Shown here in pieces: positions 1-11,801 of a DNA stretch of 64,000 nucleotides. A program made the position numbers and the translations under genes. Numbering within the stretch: position 1 is the first letter of the stretch; every line of letters begins with the position of its first letter. The notes beneath the pieces were generated by a model. The model saw nothing but the letters and a program-made list of their open reading frames with translations. It was not told the origin of the DNA and ran no database searches. The stretch is from Stercorarius parasiticus (Eukaryota > Chordata > Aves > Charadriiformes > Stercorariidae): contig VWZL01002555.1 of the NCBI GenBank assembly GCA_013396915.1, positions 341,494 to 405,493 of the forward strand. Direction: 5' to 3'.

Positions 1-3000
1 CAAATTAGCTCTTTATCAGCTAATTGCAGTTTCAAACCTCAGTGTGAGGATAAATTACATATCTAATGGAAAAGCTATTCTAACAATACATTATTTTGGA
101 AATATTCTCCAAATCAGGCTGTGTCAATGGAGTTGCCTTTTCTGCACAGAGCACAGACTTTCACACGGTCATAGACTAAAGCAATAACCAGGGTGGGAGC
201 ATTATCAATGTAAATGGGACTAAGATGTTTGCAATTAAATTATATGCCCGATTTTAAAGATACATATTCTGGAGGTTAGACAAACAAAATCAATACACAC
301 GGGCGATAAAAACTACACTTTTCCTACATCAAATACTCAAATCAAAAGGTAATCTTTTCCCTGGAAAAAAACATTATGCAGGGTTTATTTTCTAGGGATG
401 ATTCACAGCCAAAAACTTGTCAGTAGACTATACAGAAGCTCATAAAAGATGATGTGCCACTGATACCTTTGGAACTACATAGATTTTCAAACTTGATGAG
501 TCGAAAAGCCATTCCTCTAGTTCACACAAATTATCAGGCTTGACCTGATTATTGACAGATAGGGCAAATGCCAGCGCAGACACTGCTCTAAGGAAAGCCT
601 AGTACAGAGAAAGCATGGGAAATGAAAAGAAAAAGATTTTTATATATTTGTATAGGTATCTGTCTCTGAATGCTGGTTTCCCTCCAAAAAAAGGGAATGT
701 AAAAATACTTGTGGTTCAGCAGACCACAAGCTGAAGAGGCTTAGTCCGTAGGTGGAAGGCAAATCTCCCTGCCCCTCAGCCAGCAGCACCGCTGGTTTGC
801 ACTGAGGGCTCCCTGCTGCTGGAGCTGACTATTCCCAAATTGTAGTCTGGAAAAGGCAGAGAGGTCCTGTGCACCCCTCAGCTCCACCGGAAAGGTTTTG
901 CCCCGTTGGAAAGATGAGTCTCACCAACTATGGAGATTAATAGTAATAACCCTACTGAAGAGTTTCAGGTTTTGTGCCTGCTTGACAGAATTTTATGCTT
1001 ATGGTACACTTTCATACTAGCTGGAACTCCAGTCCTACTTTGACTGTTAGGCAAACTCAGGCTAATAAGTACTGGGCCATGCTTCCATTCCTGGTGCTAC
1101 TGCTACTTAGCAGATGAGCCTTATTTATTGCCATCCTCAGCAATCCAAGGGACAAGACGGACAACACCAACTTTCTAAGAACCATCCAGCGTATTTAACT
1201 TGCAAGCACTTTCCAATCCATTAGAGTACAGAAAAGCCTGAACAGAACATGGCACCGCAGCTGGACAAACATGCCAGAAGAGCAGACAACAGAGACAATA
1301 AATCCAGTCCCCAAGTCCTCATCTACAACCAGTTCCTCACCATTTCAGGCAGCTTTGGGTAAAATCACCATCCCTCAATTTTTCCATTCTACATGGCTTT
1401 GACAGAAAGGTTTCCCATATATTTTGGATTTATCTCAGAAGCTAAAGGGACCAAAATGTCTGACCTTTAAATAAAATCCACCAAGGTAAGCTGCAACATG
1501 TATTATCATGCTTTGCACCACTGGTACATTGACACCCTCATCCCTCCTATATTTCTGACCCACACATCGCTCCAACTATTGCCTGCTATGAGAACCACGT
1601 TCTTTTATTGTACTGGGACTGCAGCTCTCCCTTTTCGAATTTTGCAGAGCTTCGATATAAAAAAACATATTTATTGAATAGGTAAATTATTTACAAGTTC
1701 ATCCCCTATAGCAAAGCATAGTAGATAATGATGTAGACCCAGAAAATCAAAGTCTCGGTCTCAATCTGCCTACCTCACAATGATACTTTAAATTTATACT
1801 TTTGCTTCTAAACTAAAAGGTGAGAGTGCACTTTGTATTTTCACTATAGAAGACCATCCCCTTTCTAAAGGAATAATGTTTCCCAACATTATTGCTTCTT
1901 ACAAAGCAAAACATTGCAGCTTCTCACAAAGAAAAAATAAAAAACAACCAAATCAGCATCAACTTAGCAACATTTCTTAGTAAGGACAAGTTACTTCTGA
2001 AGGCAGTCCAATGAAGAAAGGTTCATTTTTTCAAGAGGGGCAAAAGCACTCTCCTGTGAAATTATTAAAATGTGTACGTGTGCACACACAGACAAACATG
2101 CAGTCTCCAAAGGCCTTCAAACAGAAGCACTGAAAACAATCTGCACACACAAAGATGGGAGAAAAATCCTCAAAAATATCTCTAAAAAAGAATACAAGCA
2201 ATGCCTGAGGCTGCGAAGGTAGGCTGATAATAGTCTAAAGAACATATTATGAAAATATCCAAGCTTAACAAAACTGGAACCTCAGCAAGTAAGCTACAGA
2301 ACTTTTGACATTTGTTCAGGACTAAGCTGTCTCAGAAAAGAAGGTGCCGTGCTTTGCCTGTCTGGGCTCAGGAGGGGCTGGGCAGAGCTGCTCCCCACCA
2401 AAGCAAGAGGAAGGCCAGATGCCCATGCTGGAGTGCTGCTGTAATCCAGAATAGACATCCAGAGAGAACACATATTGCTCAGTTTGTTCCCTACAGCTTT
2501 GAGAAAAGAAGTGCTGCTTGGGGCGCTTCTAATCGATACACTCATTGAATGGCAGAGAGGGAAAAAGGATACCTAGATAAGATTTGGCTCTAAATGTCAA
2601 AGAAGTCGACAGACAGGAGCTGGAGTTCTGTGGACATAGAAAATACTCAGTGTAGCAAGTAAAACTACTATAAATTCATGTAGAGAGATACAGTACACCA
2701 TTGGAAATTCAGGTATTTGGTCCTTAACTCATTTAGGGAGGCAGATCTGTCCACAAACCACCCTCTCACATAAAAACAACAAACTTAAAAAGACCTGAAA
2801 AAAAGACTTACAAAAATACACTAGCTAACTATACTGCAGTGTATAGCAGATGAAATAAGCAGCCTACTTTAAAACATTAAGAAAATACGCCCGTAGAAGG
2901 CATTTCAAGTTAATGGGGCAATGAAACCACAAAAGGCAGCAGAAGAGGGGGAGGCGCAGGGTGCGGATCCCACCCTGGCACTAAGAGCAGCCCCTAGATC

Positions 3001-3868
3001 TCCAGCAAGTGTAAGCTTCTCAATCGAGCCTGATTACACGGTAAAACTCATTCTTTTGTATAAAGCTTACTTGCAATCTGAGCCAAATGTTCATTATCCA
3101 ATTGCTATCAATTTTTCATACAAGGATGGCCGTTCCAGTTTAATAACTATACAAACACATCCTACAAATAGATACAGACACACAGAGCTTTGAAATTTTA
3201 GGAGCTCGGAGCTGAAACAATCATTCACAAAACTAAGCAGAAGAAAAACACAAACATTAAAAGCCACAAGCTGAGAGTTAAAGCTCGCTGCAGTACATGC
3301 CAAAGGGTAAAACAGTTCTGCCATCACCTAAGAAAGTATCCTTGGTTTAAAAGCTATTCTACTTAAGAAGGCTGAACGTTAAAATCAAAATCAATTCCAC
3401 TTACTAAGCGACAGCAGAGAACAGTAAACACAAATACATGAACGTATCAAAAATAAATGGATGGTAGCAGTGATGACAAAAAGGAATCATAAAAGAAATT
3501 AGGAAAAATCTAAACCCTAATAAAATCACAGAGCCATAATTTACACAGGTATTAAAAAAACCACAGATATTAAATAAATGCACCTCTTCTAAAATTTGAT
3601 CAGAAAGCAAAAGAAGGAACCACTAAAAGCTTTTTGAATGCTTTATGCACTTATTCATAACTAAAAGAACTAGAAACAGGCAAGTATTATTTTTACAAAA
3701 GATGCGTAATAAACTTTAGCACAAACTCCCAGGCACAGGCAAACATAGCCCAAATTTTCTCTGAGACAAAGTAGGGAAAGATAGGACTGTTAATTTTATG
3801 TAGAAGTAAATGATTGCTGTAAAATACATTTCTGGGAGCCGGGTATTGTCACATCCCAGCTTTCTCAC

Positions 3869-3923
3869 CGTACGTGTTCTGTTCTACCACAAAGTCTGAA
3901 GTCAGCATGAAACCAAATGAGAC
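3869..3923 (-). other. Exon-like segment, unproven
   Basis: On the minus strand a pyrimidine-rich stretch ends in GTCACAG, followed by 55 nt open in two frames and then GTGAGA. It could be a cryptic or alternative exon of the minus-strand gene. It encodes nothing resembling MAST proteins. Read unspliced, the pyrimidine tract plus this piece gives a hydrophobic helix-like peptide ending at a TGA, which is expected of any T-rich tract. Confidence 0.2.
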
Positions 3924-4019
3924 CTGTGACAATTGCAGAAAGTACAAGAATGAAGACACAGAGGAAGACAAATGCAAACACTTGCAGAAAGCCAGGTCTT
4001 CAAATTCCACAGTAATCAT

Positions 4020-4037
4020 GCTTAATTTAAATTAAGC
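4020..4037. promoter_or_regulatory. Perfect 18-bp palindrome GCTTAATTTAAATTAAGC
   Basis: The 18 bases are their own reverse complement and contain two opposed homeodomain-like TTAAT/ATTAA cores. It lies in intron between exon-like pieces. It is a possible paired homeodomain site, by inference only; AT-rich DNA makes such palindromes less surprising. Confidence 0.35.
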
Positions 4038-4236
4038 CTGCTAATTGTAACATACTAATTTACCACGCAATCAAGACCGGAACAAAATTAAAGGACAGGA
4101 AAACACACAATATACTGGAAATAAGTAATTTCAAATGCCACCACGGGATTCAAGCTATTTTCCTTAGAGATCAAAGATTCAGGGGAAGACTGTTCTCATA
4201 TGTGCTTGCAGAACATTTTACTCTACAGAGGCTCAC

Positions 4237-4277
4237 GTCTCTCTGGGTCTCGGCGGCTCTCCTCTAGTACATCCTCA
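4237..4277 (-). other. Exon-like segment, unproven
   Basis: Minus-strand CCTGCCAG precedes 41 nt and then the donor GTGAGC. Entered in phase 2 (as left by the 10783 exon) it reads S-EDVLEESRRDPER and leaves phase 1, which the segment at 3869-3923 accepts. The peptide is protein-like but does not match the expected MAST continuation, so it may be a cryptic exon or coincidence. Confidence 0.2.
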
Positions 4278-5254
4278 CTGGCAGGGTCTTGTGATACCCA
4301 AAGTAACTCCTTCAGCACCAAATAAAACACGTGAAATGATATTTACATCTTTTATTAATTCTGAAGTAGTTTAAGTGCTATGCTTGGTACTACGTAAGCA
4401 CAGCAGGCAGTAATGGATATGGGAAGACTAATGCAAGCATCACACTGCTATATAAGCATTACATTTGCTTAGGTTTTCAATACACGACTAAGCTTTGTAT
4501 TCATATAAAATATCACAGTTGAATACTGACTCTTCAAACTTGAGGCATTCTGTAGAAAAGATCATGATTTTTTTTTAAGCTTATAGTATTTATTGCACAG
4601 CATGGCCTAAAACTATTAACAAGAGAGACTGCTATCAGGTGGCTTGGATTTCCCATCTGGCACAAAGGAGTCCCCTGTGCAGGACTCGTGAGCGTTCCCT
4701 TCCTGCACCCTGATTCTCTGGACCCTTCCACATTCAGCTGAAGCAGTACCAAAAGCAAGCACACCAGAACAGTCTTAAAACCTAAACTTTTAAGAAGCTT
4801 GGAATAAACGACGAGTTTTCACTACTGAAGTGCTTATAATTTTATCTACAAATTACTCTAAAGAGCACTTAGGTATTACTCTGTAGTCCTCAAAATAATA
4901 GCTAAACCAAAAAAATTTGGGCTATGGACTGGGAAAAACTATTCAGAGAATATCTGATAATTAGCTACAAATGTAGAATCAAATCCCTTCAAAGGTGCTT
5001 TCCTTAATGCTTTAAAAAAAAAATGTATACTTTCTTAATATGGTAATTGAGATGGTGATCAATGCTAAGTGTTTAAGTGTTCAGCACCTGATTGAAAACT
5101 AAGTTATTTGCCTCCAGGTAGGTGCAAGGTAACAGAAGATGATATGCCATACACTGTTCCTCTCAGTTCCTTAAATAAGGTCTGCTTTTTATAAAAAACA
5201 TTTTGCCCTAAGGTGTACAGTTCCTAGTTAACATCAGCATTCAGCTGCCATTAA

Positions 5255-6142
5255 AAAAAACGGGAATCCCAAGTGCACCAGAGAACATCCCTCTTAGTTC
5301 ACTCCTCACCACAACCCAGCACCTCTTCAAAGAACAAGGACGTGCAAACACCAAAGCATGGGGAAAGGTTCCTTGTAGATTTATCTACAAGTCCATCCCA
5401 GAGCTTTAAGCTGATGGGCGCTCTGGATTTAAAATTCACTTGTCAAGAGACAAACAACAGTTGAAATAAGCAGATGCACAGACTTTGTGAGGATTCCAAA
5501 ACCCAAATGTGTCGACTTCAATTAAACACAAGAACTGCACATTTCCAGGCCAAATGCATGCCAGTATGTAATTTTTCTGTCTCATTTTCCATAATAGCAC
5601 TGATCTTGGTGTCCTCTGTGAAGTTCAGAATCTCCCTTCTCCTCCTTCCTCTTCAGAAATCAGTCTCTTTCCCCTATATTTTTTCCACTTGCTTAAAACA
5701 TCAGTGTAAAATTTTTTTATATTCAGCAGCCTCCTTCATGGGAAGGATCCAAATAACTCATGAAATCGTCAACGATTTATGTGTTGCTCAGTTTCCTCTC
5801 CACAAAAGTTCTGACTTGAAAAACTGGTTTGTCCTGGGCTACAGCCAAGTGTTCATAGAAGAGAGTTTCCATCTGAACAAAGAGCTTTCAAGGCTGAAAA
5901 CTTCAGTGTTAACCCTGCAGGACACTTTGGGTTTTAGTCTGGCAGGGAAACAGCCAATAGCAATGAAAATTAATTTAAAATCTGATTCACACAGACAGAA
6001 TCCCAAAAAACCTAGAAATTACAAACAATCCAGGTGTATTCCTGGGATCATTACACTTAATTTGGACATTAGGTGGACCTTCCTTCCATCCATGGCACAC
6101 CGGTCTCTTTCACCGTACCTAAGTAGCACAAATATCCTGTAA
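5255..6142 (+). other. Unusually long open frame, unassigned
   Basis: One plus-strand frame runs from 5255 to the TAA at 6142 with a single stop (TGA at 5462-5464). The ATG-led part (5474-6142) is 222 codons, the longest in the window. The translation has a hydrophobic stretch near residues 35-60, a basic C-terminal third (KKPRNYKQSR) and no family I recognise. The ATG context is poor (C at -3). No splice sites clearly frame it. It is antisense to the MAST4 intron. It could be a decayed coding copy, an unrecognised transposon ORF, a lineage-specific gene or chance. Confidence 0.25.
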
Positions 6143-6501
6143 TGGAGAGTGTACTACAAGCTCCCCAAAACTCACCCGTTAGCGAGCAAAATGCCCATTA
6201 CATTTTCATACAATCCAAAAGACTGTTCTCATAAAGAGCTTTTCAGAAGACAAGGCAGAACTTTTTTCTCCCCCCAACCAGTGTTTTTGCTCTAAGGCCA
6301 TATTGAAATATTAGCAAAAGTAATTTGAATAAAATTTCCTCTCCAATTAGGGGTAACAGGAGGCCATTTAATACACTGAGCTAGGTAAAAAATTGGAGGC
6401 AAACGTTATCAAAAGCATCAGATTTCCAGGTCTTTCACATCCTTCCCGATATAAGGGAAACATTTCTTACTTTATTCATTTGAGCAAGGAAATGTGTGGC
6501 A

Positions 6502-6513
6502 TGACAGCTGTCA
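6502..6513. promoter_or_regulatory. TGACAGCTGTCA palindrome (TGIF/PREP-like halves around an E-box)
   Basis: Two TGACAG half-sites face each other and overlap to form the E-box CAGCTG. TGACAG is the core bound by TALE homeodomain proteins, and CAGCTG is bound by bHLH factors. The flank continues CTTTAAAGTTAATTATA, giving a compact group of possible sites. Confidence 0.4.
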
Positions 6514-9500
6514 CTTTAAAGTTAATTATAGCATAGACTCACATTTTTAAGATTAGTTTTATGTTACCACAAAGAAGTGAGTATTCTGCTAGCGTCAAAC
6601 TAATTGTTTGTCTTCAAAGTGACAATGTATATATGGAGGAGGTGGCATCCTTCTGACACACACAGCTTTTAATGTCAATCTAGATGAATCAGCATAAAAA
6701 AGACATTGAATACATTTGAAGGGAATATGTATGGACTCACAGTCTAACGCGGTCCTGTTACGGTAGCTTAAAAGTTAGTACAAATATACCAGTGCATCAG
6801 AAAACACCATTTATGTTCTCTTGGATGCCTGGTAATTACCCACTCAGTCATTTATGTCCCAGTGAAAGGTGGCTTCTCTTATTGTTTGTGAATATTTCAA
6901 TAATGAAGAGCATTTTTCTTAGTTACCAAGGAACTGTTTACAATGAAATACAAAGATTTCCATAGAATCACTGATTTTTGAGTTGTCTTGCTACATTAAG
7001 ATTGTTTAGCACTTTAAGGGTAGTTAATTCTGTGATTTTAACAGATTACTAAATTACTGTATCACTGATGGCCTTTCACTGACGGGAGAAGAGAGGAAAG
7101 AGAATTAGAGCACCAATGGCAATTGCGGACACAAAATCAGCACATGCTTCCTAACAGAAATCCACCTTTGTGATTCTCCCCAGAGTTATCTTTCAAGTCA
7201 CTTCAGTACACAAATCTCCCCTGTTTTTAACTTTGCAAAAAGAAAATCATGAAACAAAAGTGAAATTATTAAAATCCATAGTCACAGCCTGTTCCACCCA
7301 GACAGGATTAAGCTGCTGAAAAACCAAGGAAGCTTTAGAAATCACCATTCTAAGTAAATTTTTCAAAACCAATACACACACCCACTTGCACATTTCTACA
7401 CTCCTGTTAATATGATAAAATTGTAAGAGTATATTCAAGACATGCCTAAAGCACAAAGAAACGAAAGGATTTAAAAACAGAGACATTTAATTTAGATACG
7501 TCAGAATGATGCTTTATCTTTCCATAATCCAATTTCAATAGGTAATGCCTCAGTACAGCCGATACTAGAATACCAACCCCACGTGCCCTTTGAACCAGGG
7601 AATTCTCATATTTCCTCTAGTTTAAAATCATAAATATTTATACAGAACCAGTTTGACAGGTAAATCTGATTTATGTTTATGTCCCCCCTCCCATGACAAA
7701 CTCTTATGTATTTACAGTTTGCTCTTGACTTTCTCTGTCCTTCCGGGAATACGCTCAGGAAGAAACCATCCAGCCACTTTGGCCGGAGGAGCAGATGGTT
7801 CACTTTTACAGTACCATTAGCTGCAGCGAGAATCCCACCAGCTGCACAAGAGAGCTCATTTCAACATAATGTACTAAGGAGAAAGAGGAGTCCTTCCCAT
7901 TTGCCTCCTAATGTAGGAAAAGCCATATGGGAGTGAAGTCCTTTAGGATGTTTAGTACGTATCAGAAACCATCATTATAGAGAAATGTGCCTTATAGTCA
8001 GGATACCACTAGTAACCCACTCTTGCGATGCAAAACCAAATTAAAAACTAAGAAATTGAAGGTGAAGAAGCCCAGAATTAAGAGCACACAAGCTATCATT
8101 AATGCATTAGGACTGTACATAAGTTTTACAAACAGATCAGAGGAAAACTGTATCAAATATTTGATGTAGCAAAAAAATCTCTGCTGCTAAAAATGCCCAA
8201 GATTGCATGGCTACACAAGAAATTTAAATTGCAATCATAATTTTTAAAAGTAAGAAGTTTACTAAGAAGTGAACATCACGCTTTGAAAGGGAGCCAATTA
8301 AAACGGAAAAATATTTATTCCTTTAACAAATATGGCACTTCATTCCAAGTGCCCAGATGCCATGATCCTGAGAACATAAAGCACACCAAAATGCCCAGGT
8401 CGCTGCAACACTCTAGATGTACAGTGAGCGCTCTCGTAGCCCGGATACTCTTGGGAGTAAGCTTACTACATACGTGTGTACACATGCTTCCAGCACCAAT
8501 GCCCTGGCAGGAATCACGATATAAGAATGTGTCGTATGAACTAGTCGATTTATCATGATACACATAAAAGACCAGCCCAACCTGCCTACCCACCTCCCCC
8601 AAGAGAGTAGGCAAAGAGCTGGCAGGCAGCCAGCGGAGCACGGCAGAAGGTGATATTCCCAGCAAACTGTCACACATGCTCAAATATTTCATTTCTAAGG
8701 CTGACTGAAGGCTGTGGTTTCCGTGCTACGCGAAATAGGATTTCCACCACATGACTTCGTGAAGCTCCTCTCTGCTATGAATCCTCAAAGAGCTGTTTGA
8801 TCATTTTGAAATATCTAATACTCATTTATGTGATTAAATCAATAAAAAGTCATCTCTTTTCCATTAAGATGTGCAGCAGATTTACAGATCAATTTCTTTC
8901 TTTTTGTACTTCAACTCCTAACAAATAAATGGAATTGTAAATTTTGAGTAGGAGTTTTCTGACAAAATATTGCACCTGAAACCTTGCTAGTATCTCTCAA
9001 ATTGTTTCTGTCCTCGATATCTAATTTTAAATTCAAAATGGCACATTAACAAGGTATTGAAAAATAAAAGCACTGTATTTTTGTTGTGCAGAAACACTGC
9101 AGGTATCCATTCTGTAAGTCCATGATTGTTGAAATTGCACAAAATACTACCTTTATGCACGCAGAACATGATCTAGAATGGAGTGAGCATTAGAAAAACG
9201 AAGTTCTGCAAGCAGGAGGGATAAACGAGTTGCTCCATAAGCTGCAGGTACAACACAGGTCATTTCCTTACAGACTGACGTCCTCCTTCACCAAAGCCCC
9301 CCTTCCCTCACCTGTACTGACCCAACTCCGTCACTCCTCCTGGCTCTGCCCGCCTCCCCTTGCTCTCGCAGTGAGCCAAGGTTGGTTACACCACACTGCT
9401 GCCACACTCACCGCCTGGCGGCCAAGAAGCACCTGAAAGCCAAGTCCTACCTACCTTATCCTTTGGAAACACAGGCACAGGATAATAATTTGCCTTCCCT

Positions 9501-10782
9501 TCCCTCTCCCCAGCCAAGTTCAAGACACCCGTAAGGAAATACTGAACTTTATCTCTGCCACTTCTGTTCCTCCACCAAACTGCCGCTCAACGAGTGTGAA
9601 AGTTACTGCTGGGAGAAGAGAGATCAACACACAATCTGATTCTCAAGGAGCTCTTTTCCTTTAACAGGCTAAAGACAACAAAACTTGTGTTTGAAAAAGA
9701 GTAACATCTGTAATGCAATTCTTTGCACCTAAGATCTAAATTTATTTACGAAATCCTTCTTCAGTGCCAGTAAAATTTCTAAAAATCCCTGTCAGAAGAC
9801 AACTTGATAAAATTTAAACCACAAAAATGTGAGACAGCAGGAAATAGAGCGGCCCCCCAATATATTTCTATTTAGAAGCTACAATCCCCTAAAAAAGATA
9901 AATTTCATTTCTGATAGCTGAAGATTTTTAGCTGACCCTCAAAATCAAGTCAAAGCTTATATTCTGAGTCTTGCATAGATTTTTAACCATATCAACAAAT
10001 CAGCTGATGAGAAATTACGATACCAGCTGCAACCATTTACTCATAAACCTGAATATACTGCTTGAGTCAGGATTAACTACCCACCGTACTCACCAAGTCT
10101 ATTCCTCCAGTAAGTTTTCAAGTGACATATGTTAAGCTCCACAGAGCACCTGATGAGCAATAATTAGATTGATATTTCCCAGTCTTTAAGGGACACCACT
10201 GTACTGCATCAGATACGGTAACGGTTATTAGTTCACACACTTCAATGTGATTTTATCAAAACCCAGAGAGCAGTGTGACTACAAACACTCATCCTATTAA
10301 CTACATTAACATATTTACATCTCCCAGGAAAAAAAAGCTAAAGGTATTAAGAATCACTTAAAATTTAAGGTTATGCATATCTTTAAGAAAACTATGTGCT
10401 GCAAGTCAAAATATCTGCAAGCCCTGCCTAGTGCTGCCTGTATCATCATAATACTGTTTTGTTACTCTGAATACTAAAGCAGATCATTCTCAGTAAAGCA
10501 TCTATCCATCATTTTGTAGAAACAACCCCCTTATCACATTCACATACTATGAGAAGTAAGGAACAATAAATTTCAATAAATACCTAAAACAGAACGATCA
10601 GTGGGTCTGCACAGTACAATTTTTACAATGAATACAATTACAAATCATTAAGAAATTGTACCTAACGTACTAGGAATATTAGTTAATCTGTTAAAAAAGA
10701 AGAAGCAAGCAAGCCTAAACAATACTAAAGCAAGTAGCTTAGAAAAACATCATAAGAATTACTCGCAAAATCCTTAGATTAC

Positions 10783-10877
10783 CTTTTGGATCGTCTCAAC
10801 ATGCTGGTAGCAGGCAGAGAGAAATTGGACAGCACTGTCCAAAAGGAGTCAGACATGATCTTTAAAAGCTTTCATTG
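10783..10877 (-). CDS. MAST4: MAST4 alternative first coding exon, MAST1-like N-terminus
   Basis: On the minus strand the ATG at 10856-10854 (context GATCATGTC) opens 24 codons, starting MSDSFWTVLSNF and ending MLRRSK, plus AG before the donor GTAATCT (GT at 10782-10781). An in-frame TGA lies 18 nt upstream of the ATG, so this is a true N-terminus. The peptide resembles the MAST1 start, MSDSLWTALSNFSMP...FRRTK-SCRTSNRKSL. The phase-2 AG end is exactly what is needed to make Ser and continue into the shared CRTSNRKSL exon. The 95-nt limit assumes use of the strong acceptor TATTTTCCCAG just upstream (exon starts CAATG). If an own promoter is used, the exon simply extends upstream as 5'UTR. A short upstream ORF (MKAFKDHV, stop) begins at 10875. 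Joining the 34.5-kb exon here would give F-N-E-S-F-stop, so the two are alternative. The shared downstream exon is not in the window. Confidence 0.8.
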
Positions 10878-11130
10878 CTGGGAAAATACAGCACAATCAA
10901 GCCACTAGCAATAAATAAGGAACTAAATAATACCAGTGACAGAGCCAATGCAAATTCCCTGTAGACCTTGCAAGCTGTTCCATTAATGTGAGACAGGCAG
11001 GCAAGCGTACATATTGCTGCTGTTTCCACTGCCTCTGTTTTCTCCCGGCTCCATCCCTGCCTCCCGCCCTCCACCTTAGGAGGCAGTGCAAAATAAGATA
11101 TTTATTCCCTTCCTGATATATACACTTTAA
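10878..11130 (-). promoter_or_regulatory. Probable 5'UTR and promoter of the MAST1-like first exon
   Basis: Directly upstream of the alternative start exon the sequence is richer in G+C than the flanking intron. It contains a GC box (minus-strand GGAGGGCGGGAG, about 11060-11073) and AT-rich TATA-like stretches on its far side (minus-strand AATAAATATC near 11100 and GTATATATC near 11120). This is the composition expected of a short internal promoter with a 5'UTR. No transcription start can be fixed by eye. A good splice acceptor at 10878-10879 means the region could instead be intron. Confidence 0.4.
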
Positions 11131-11773
11131 AACTGGAGTTTGTTGTATACACAGCATACGTGCTTTATAGACATCTCTCTGTGTTCATCCAATTACAATC
11201 AAAAGATTTTCAGGCAAAACCATAACCAGGCTCTGTTTACAATCCTGAATAACACACGGTTTTTAAGCTGTGTCTGCACAGAGAGCACCACTTACTGCCT
11301 AGTTTGGGTTTCTATTTTGAAATGGTGGCGCTCCTGCTTCATAACTACATGAGGCACATCAGGGGCATTTTGCTTATTTTTTTAATTAATCTCTCATCTT
11401 TAAACAAATCTCACTTTTTATGCTAAGTAACCCAAGTGGATTTTAAATTTAAAAAAACCCCAAGCTTACAATGCCACCTAAGATCAATTTAAAAACAGAA
11501 ATCCACTCTCCCCCTGAAGTCAGCCATGCCACGTACACGTCAGTCACAGTAAACACAAACTCCTACATAGCACCTGGTGCCCACAAAGCAACTCAACCGG
11601 CTGAATTCTGACAACAAACGCACGGAGGAATCATGTGTGATGCACATCAGAGGGCTCCCCTACACACCCCTGCACAACAGCCACAGTTCACTTTTCCCCT
11701 TTTGTGCCTGTAGAAGGTCCTTGCCATGTTTTCGCTTTTTCCAGGCTCTAAATAAAACCTCATTGTAACAGCC

Positions 11774-11801
11774 TTCTTTTCTTTTTTCTTTTTTTTTTTT
11801 T
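11774..11801. repeat. T-rich (T/C) low-complexity tract
   Basis: An interrupted T tract, TTCTTTTCTTTTTTCTT followed by an uninterrupted T run. It is low-complexity DNA with no element attached. Confidence 0.85.

Larger units (their letters stand above)
1..10782 (-). other. MAST4: MAST4 intron 3' of the alternative first exon
   Basis: This is AT-rich sequence with no MAST-like exon; in particular the CRTSNRKSL exon that should follow is absent and must lie before base 1. The stretch holds no recognisable interspersed repeat. Individually listed items are an 18-bp palindrome (4020), two exon-like pieces (3869 and 4237), a long plus-strand open frame (5255-6142) and a TGACAGCTGTCA palindrome (6502). 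More GC-rich patches at 760-900, 2340-2420, 2930-3000 and 9230-9450 have no assignable function. Confidence 0.7.

Noticed and set aside
5600..5640. GATCTTGGTGTCCTCTGTGA, similar to an internal CR1 phrase
   Set aside because: Similarity does not extend into the neighbouring CR1 text, so a CR1 fragment cannot be supported.
6962..6985. CATAGAATCACTGA..., like the CR1 end
   Set aside because: No GGTTGGAAGGGACC or later CR1 text follows; chance similarity.
8315..8692. ATG-led 125-codon minus-strand ORF
   Set aside because: This length is expected a few times by chance in a window this size; no splice borders in a fitting phase and no recognisable family.
9400..9470. Minus-strand donor-like GGCG|GTGAGTG with a possible upstream exon
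   Set aside because: Required entry phase 2 gives an immediate stop and the peptide is unlike MAST; likely a chance donor.
10690..10720. Second acceptor (TTCTTTTTTAACAG) just after the alternative first exon
   Set aside because: It would give an intron under 100 nt and a short out-of-family peptide ending in a stop; MAST homology predicts CRTSNRKSL instead.
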